A DNA stretch of 64,000 nt from Diphasiastrum complanatum (taxonomy: Eukaryota; Streptophyta; Lycopodiopsida; Lycopodiales; Lycopodiaceae). Below the pieces are notes generated by a model. That model had not been told where the DNA came from. It made no database searches and worked only from the letters and a program-made list of their open reading frames with translations. The stretch's first letter is position 1. Every line of letters starts with the position of its first letter. Positions 57,131 to 64,000 of the stretch are shown one piece after another. The DNA lies in NCBI GenBank assembly GCA_029204225.1, contig CM055113.1, positions 33,570,329 through 33,634,328 of the forward strand. The letters are read 5' to 3'. The position numbers and the translations under genes are program-made.

Positions 57131-57337
57131 TTGCAGCCCATGGCCAAGGACCTCACCATGGGAAAACCATACATACATGCAGCTTGAATGGAAATTTGCA
57201 ACCATGGCCAAGCACTTTGCCATAGGAGAGCCATGCATGAAGACAACATACAATTGGAGTCGAAATTTGTAGCCACAAGCAAGCACCTCGCCATGGGAGA
57301 ATCATGCATGATGACACCGTGCAACTTGAGGGCAAAT
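57131..57337. repeat. Three-copy tandem repeat, about 71 bp unit
   Basis: Units start ttttgcagcccatggccaag (57131), tttgcaaccatggccaagca (57196) and tttgtagccacaagcaagca (57267). Each continues with cat(g/a)gga(g/a)a..catgcatg. The unit lengths differ (about 66, 71, 71) and the copies are diverged. Confidence 0.8.
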
Positions 57338-58010
57338 GCAGTGCCCCGCATGGACAACGATCAACTCATTTTCTGACACAATTTTTCTTTCTTTTATTGT
57401 CTCCAAAATGAAATAATCGTTTTTTAAACATTTATTTATAAATGTGGCTCCATTACGAACGACCATTAGCATTAAAAATTTAATCAAAATAAAAATCTCA
57501 AAAATAGAATCAAACAGCAAACTCGTCAAATCTTTTTATGATTATTATGGGCTCTCATTAGAGAGCTGCGATGCATCTGGGGTGCATCTGCTGCACAGGT
57601 CCAACGCCATCCAAGGGGAGAGAAATCTTTTTTTCTCCATTAGTCCCATTCATCAAGTGGGGCCAGCAATGCAGGTGCCCAAGTAAAAGAATTGTTGTGT
57701 ACCTTGCAAAGTTTTCCACCGTCCGATTTCATGGACAAGTGACGTAAGTGCACCATAAATTGGCATCCCCCTCCTCCCCAAGAGCAATCCATATCCATAT
57801 AGCTTAAGCCCCACACACACGCACGCGCGCACGCACACACAAACACACACGTTAGGCCTCACCAATTGGATGCTAGCCAGGAGTCAAAATTGCCACTTGG
57901 AGGCTTTTCAACGATTAATCCATTGGCACGTGGCAAAATCTGAATGGCTTAAAAAAATATCCAATGGTGGGGCTTGAAACCTTGTAGTGCCATTAGGATC
58001 CCCATATCTC

Positions 58011-58018
58011 TATATAAA
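58011..58018 (+). promoter_or_regulatory. TATA box of H3.3 copy 2
   Basis: TATATAAA, 93 bp before the start codon, aligned with the copy 1 box. The preceding ccaatggtggggcttgaaacc is also shared and includes a CCAAT core at about 57961. Confidence 0.75.
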
Positions 58019-58110
58019 CCGATTTTCTTTACCTTCATCTTCTCTCTCTCTCTCTTCTCTCTTTCCCTCGCTCGCTCGCTTTGGCTTTTGATCAGGAGGA
58101 GGCAGTAGCG

Positions 58111-59057
<947 letters not shown>

Positions 59058-62000
59058 CCTGTCTAGGCAAGCTTTGGTATATTTGCACAGAAACCTGTAG
59101 TGCCAAAAAGTTGAGTAGAAGCAGGACTCAAGTGTATTGTCAATGTTTTATTTTAGTAGAAGCAGGACTCTCAAGTGTATTGTCAATGTTTTATTTTAGG
59201 GCTACAAGAAATTCTGGTGATTAGGACTGAACAAATTTATCCCTTTGATTCTTTGTTCACCATTTGAAAGAAAATTGGTGCTGTTGTGCAAACCTTTTTG
59301 AGTCTGACTTTTATGTGGTAGAATTGGTCGTTTGATTACAAATGTCATTCCTTAGTCTTTTGTGAGTTTGGCAAATTTGGTGCTCCATTTGAAATCAGGA
59401 TAATTTGCATGTGTTGGCATAATTGGGATCCACGTTTTGCAAATGTGCACCTTGCTCCTTTTTATGAGTTTATTTGCAAGATTAAGGGTATACGCTTATA
59501 CAAGTTTTGTATAAAGAGTCACTTCTTTGATCTCAGCATCTTCAATTGAAATAATCTTGTTCATATGAGTAACTTGATAAGTTGCAGTAGTAAATTTATG
59601 TTTGGGGTATATTGATTGAAACAATACAACACTAGGCTCGTCCTTTTCAAGCAAATATCATGCGAGAATGGATCTTTGATGATTTCAATCACTTATATTA
59701 AAAGACTCGGTATGGAAGATGCTGAGCTTACAAATTATGAAAAAAAATTTGTATCTTCTGCACCTTCTTGGATCTTTATAAGGTACAAGCAAAACACTAA
59801 AGGTTATGAAAATCCATGAGGGTCACAAATTAAACTAAATGGGAGCTTACATAACCTATTGTTTGTCTTATTTATTCCATTATTTACTTCTTTGGAATCT
59901 TTAGTTTGATGATCATCTTGTATGCCCTTGAAACAACAATTTTAGCTATTTGGTTCTCAACACTATAAGTTCGTTATAAATTCATCATTGTTGAGGTTAT
60001 GGTTTTTTGTTTGATTTTTATGGTTGATTTTCCTTGGTATGTTGGTGAGTATGCTCACCTTTCTATTACTATGTTCCTCAATTAAATTTCATACCGGCTT
60101 ATGTGCATCTTTAAGCATTAGGATGTTGTTTGATGAATGCTATTAAAAGTATGTTGTAGCTGCTCATTTTGACTTTGTTTGTATCGTGGTTTATTAATTA
60201 ATTTATAAATATGGTTGTGAAAAATGTACACATTGTTCGCTTTGTCGTTGTATTACTATCATCATGAATTTGTGGGATTTGTCAAGTTTCATTTATACAC
60301 TTGTTGCTTTACTTGAAGTGTGTTCCAAGTTATGATTATTGGTACCATTTTTAGCCAATAAAGTTTGATTGTGATAGTTGTTAGCTATGTACAACCTTGT
60401 TTTAGTTTGTTCGTCTTTATTTAGGTTTTGGCTTGATATATGGTTAGATCACGTACAAATATAAGTTTTGGAAGAGAAAACACATGAGAACGGTTTGTCA
60501 TTTGAGGGTCATCTTTTTTTATGATGAATTTATGAGATGATAGACCTCAAGAGGTAAATACATGCTTGGCAGTCTTATTTTGGATGCTTCTATGATTGTT
60601 GCCATCCATGACTTACAGAGTGTTTAAACGGATGACTTTTGAGTTATAATTAGTGTAAGATAGTTGGATCTTGGTGGTTTTGCTTATGTTGTTTGTCAAT
60701 TCAATTTTATAAGAGAAGGCACTAGAGAGCTTGGAAAAAAGAATTTACTTTCTTGTCTAGATGTTGGTAGTATTATAAATGACTCTTATTTCTTATTTGC
60801 TACTTCTTACTTCTATAAATCAGAAATTTGAGGGACTAATTGTTTTAGTTTTATGGCCCTTTTCAATGTATGTACTAGCTTCTTTGCCCTTGTCCCCTGT
60901 CTTATCTCGTATTCAATGCTTGCAAATTCTTACTTCTTTTTAATTATTCTCTAACTCAAAGGTGACTTGCGAGTTTGTTTCTCCTTATATAAGTGGAGGC
61001 TGTTGGTTTGACAGTGTAATCATCGTGATGAATACGACAACTTTTTTTGTTTGATATAGATGTTTGGTAATTCATGAGTTTGCCTGGTAGAATATGAATC
61101 TAGGGACTAGGGTATTGAGATGGGGAAGGTTCATATCGTTAGAATGAATATTGATTTTGTCTCGTGTTCAGTGGCTTTGCTCGGCTAAAATGTTGTGTTA
61201 CTAGTTCTTTTGTCTCTTGCTTCAAAGATGTATAGTTTTGATTTGAACTTTCTTTTTACCTAAAGGATATGTTTTTAGGTTTGCATCTTTGGTCTTTCCA
61301 TGCCTTTTCATGTAATCAATGATATTGGATGTGATGGATATCCCGTGCCCACTTATGGCATGCTATTTTTTTAATTAATATTATTTAAGACTCAAGCTAT
61401 TCATTTCTTTGTTTTCCTTTGTGGATTGTTATACAGTGGATGAAAACACTTCAGCTATACTACCTAATACACATGACCAATGCATTTTGCTCAATTCTAG
61501 TCGATCTATTGAACTTGGATAACATAAAGCAAACTAATGGTCCGAGAACACATGTTCGGTAATCTTCAAATCTCTCGTAGCAAGGTAATGCTATAATTTA
61601 GCTTTCCTGATTTGATGATCATTGATAACTTGTTGCAAGATTGATCGAGAAACAGGCTATGAGTTTTAGCAGTAATAAAATTCTTTCGTGGATAACAAAT
61701 CTTCGAAGGTGGCGTGACATAGATAACAATGCATACATTGAAGCCTTTAGTCCGAATTTGACAAAAGAATTGACTTATTTTTGCATTGCTCTGCAGATTG
61801 TTCAAGTGATGAAGAAATGTGCTTAATTTAGGTATGGATGATCACATGGTATGCATAGTTAGTAATTCACTTGTTGTCGTCTCCTTTCATAATGCCAAAA
61901 GAAGAGGTCACTCATTGACTCAAAAGTAAGGCAATTTAAGTGAAAACTTCTTCTCAACTAAAGCACTTTTCCAATTATTGGCTATATCTAATACTTTGAA

Positions 62001-62367
62001 AAAAGCTTGAAAAGAACATGAAGCTTATTCATGATTAGACTAGAAGCTTGTATCTCATTCAAAGAGTAGAAAACATAGAATAAGAGAACATGAGTGTATG
62101 CATAATTGAGAATATTGAGACATCAGACAGACATAAATGAGATGGGCCTAAAGTGTGATAAATCTGTTTCATATGGTGTAGTCTATCATTTGTTGACCTA
62201 GAACATTCATGACAAATGGGTATTTATAGAAAAAGAAAATGCATGGAAAGTAAATAAGTACAGGTATGAATCATAAACAAGAAAAGAGTTTAAAAATAGC
62301 ATGTAAAACGAGAATAACAAGCAAGAAAATACAATAAAAATAAAAAATAAAAAATGTAAAATATATA
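59058..62367. other. 3' flank of H3.3 copy 2 and spacer to gypsy element D
   Basis: The shared flank runs to about 61980 and holds no recognised gene. 61980-62367 is AT-rich and lies where the 3' LTR of element D would begin on the minus strand, but I cannot define an LTR. Confidence 0.4.
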
Positions 62368-64000
62368 CTAGGGAAAATGTGTTAAATTGGGTAAAAAAAA
62401 AACAACTCTTCGTAATACCGTCGTAGACAACCACCGTTGACGACAGTGTAGGAGTATTCCGTCAAGTGTTTGCAGTTGGACTACACCATTAGGAAAGATT
62501 TTATTAATAACATACGGTCCCTCACTTCGGAATTTCAATTTTCCGGGGTGCTTCTTTGATGTATAAAGAAGCACATGGTCACCTAAGTGTAGATCTTTAT
62601 TTCATAAGTGACGGTCATGCCAGGCCTTTTGGCGTTGTTTGTTAACTAGTTGTGCTTGTTAAGATATGAGTCGTGTCTCGCATAATTGGGCTAACGTAAA
62701 TAGCCTGGTCTTGACTTGTTGCTCAATTGTAGCTTTTTCACAAAGATCTGTAGAAAAAGCTTCCATGACTCTTAGCGAAGGCACCAAGAATTCTACAGGC
62801 ATTACCGACTCTTGACCATACACTAAGTGGAAAGGGGTAACCCACCCAATGGCTTTCTTCGGGGTGGTGCGGTAAGCCTAGATAGCTGGAAAAAGTTTTG
62901 TTTCCCAATCAGAGCGACTGGTTTCAACTATCTTTGTCAAAATTTTACATATCGTCTTGTTAGTTGATTCGGCCTGGCCATTACATCTAGGATAGTACGG
63001 TGTACTCTTTCGGTGAACGACAAGGTAATGGCGTAGTAAATTATCAATGACAACATTTAAAAAATGTGTGCCGCGATCACTAACTAGCTCTATAGGACAG
63101 CCAAAACGTGTAATAATGTTTTCATAAAAAAAACATGCGACAGTTTTTGCGTTGGCGTCCTTTGTTGCCCGAGCCTCAACCCACTTAGTGGCGTAATCTG
63201 TGGCTATGAGGATGTAACGGGCTTGGGTATGTTTTGCTGCTGGACTAATTGGTCCAACAAAGTCAATTCCCCACTTATGGAAGGCTTCGCCTTCTGCAAT
63301 GGGAGTAAGTGGTGTGAAGTCTGCTTTTGTATTTTTCTTGGCTTGCTGACAGACATCACATGTTTTAATGACAAAAAATGTGTCCTTAAATAAGGATGGC
63401 CACCACAAGCCTGCTCGAAGGATAATTTTAGCTGTCGCTTCAGCAGAGAAGTGACCGCCGCCAATGCCCTCATGAGCCTGAGATATGATAGGCCGTATCT
63501 CAGATTCATAAGCACATCGGTGGATAATCCCATCAACGTCCCGTTTATAAAGTTGTCCGGTTATGAGCTGAAAGGGCGTTGCTTTAAGCAAAAATTTTCT
63601 CTTTGCCACCGTACTTAGGCCTTCTTTGAGTCTGCCTGTTGTTAGGAACTGAGTGATCTCCTTAGCCCATAAGGGTGTAGCATCAATATGAAAAAGGCAT
63701 GCATCAAGGAGATCATCGTTGATGGTGCAGTTGCTTTTTTAGCATTAGGTATCCAAGAAAGGTGATCCGCCATGAGATGTTGGGTTCCTTTCCGAACGAC
63801 TATGCGAAAATTAAATTCCTCTAATATCAACAGTCATCGAGCTATACATCCCGTTTTACAGGATTTATTTACAATATACAGTAGGGCTTGATGGTTGGTG
63901 TACAAAGCAAAGGTCTGGCCTAGTAGATAATGTCTTAGTTGTTGAACATCATAGACCATCGCTAATGCTTCTCGTTCAGTGGTTGTATAGTTTACTTCAG
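62368..64000 (-). mobile_element. Ty3/gypsy element D: RNase H and integrase, continues past the window edge
   Basis: Minus strand, entering from the right edge. RNase H end: NYTTTEREALAMVYDVQQLR (about 64000-63940), LYTNHQALLYIV, then LNFRIVV-type block and MADHLSWIPNAKK. Integrase (63609-62878): the HHCC part with AHEGIGGGHFSAE and KTCDVCQQAKK; core with WGIDFVGPIS, IELVSDRGTHFLN and YYPRCNGQAESTNK, so all three DDE residues are present. A stop interrupts after TKLFPAI, then [13 protein letters not shown]. The C-terminal part has KAWHDRHL, LGDHVLLYTSKKHPGKLKFR and WLSTTVL, ending at 62368. It is the same lineage as element A and shows what element A has lost. Broken by stops, but less decayed. 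Confidence 0.88.

Noticed and set aside
57055-57376. Several overlapping 60-100 codon frames with Trp/Cys-rich repeats
   Set aside because: They arise from the 71-bp tandem repeat and are open in several frames at once.

Overview
The window looks like nuclear DNA of a land plant with a large, repeat-rich genome. The support is spliced genes with GT-AG introns, a plant-type UDP-rhamnose/UDP-galactose transporter, plant H3.3 sequences, and dense Ty1/copia and Ty3/gypsy debris, with AT-rich spacers and many CT/GA microsatellites. The sequence alone does not fix the lineage; a fern, lycophyte or gymnosperm is a guess.

Only four host genes can be supported. (1) 1715-3820 (+): a five-exon URGT-type nucleotide-sugar transporter, 345 aa, complete. 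(2) 13744-23022 (-): CCT4, the delta subunit of the cytosolic chaperonin TRiC/CCT, 528 aa in two exons split by a 7.7 kb intron. (3, 4) 45914-46962 and 58111-59057 (+): two complete four-exon histone H3.3 genes lying in a direct segmental duplication of about 4.1 kb per copy, 12.2 kb apart.

The rest is mostly transposable elements and their debris. The CCT4 intron holds a layered set: a hAT-type (DUF659) transposon on the minus strand, a chromodomain Ty3/gypsy element on the plus strand inside it, and a 185-bp Tourist/Harbinger-like MITE with TAA target duplications inside a local tandem repeat. The gypsy element keeps gag, zinc knuckle, protease, integrase tail and chromodomain but has an unrecognised 1.3 kb segment where reverse transcriptase should be. 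From 25.4 to 34 kb lie two minus-strand gypsy elements (A and B) separated by about 3 kb that behaves like one long LTR: a polypurine-like tract at one end, a tRNA-Asp-like primer-binding site at the other, a TATA box, and a broken open reading frame of over 2 kb inside. From 34 to 44 kb are a truncated copia element with 5' LTR and primer site, a probable solo LTR, a plus-strand gypsy gag fragment and a minus-strand gypsy gag fragment whose upstream side carries about 17 copies of a short CCGGTCGAGAT-like motif. The right edge (62.4-64 kb) is a minus-strand gypsy integrase with its DDE residues intact, continuing out of the window.

Other notable structure: five tandem units of about 100 bp (10541-11040) carrying tRNA-like A and B boxes, probably a SINE head amplified as a satellite; several minisatellites; and palindromes and CACGTG boxes upstream of the transporter. 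No RNA gene, CRISPR array or prokaryotic-type operon is seen.
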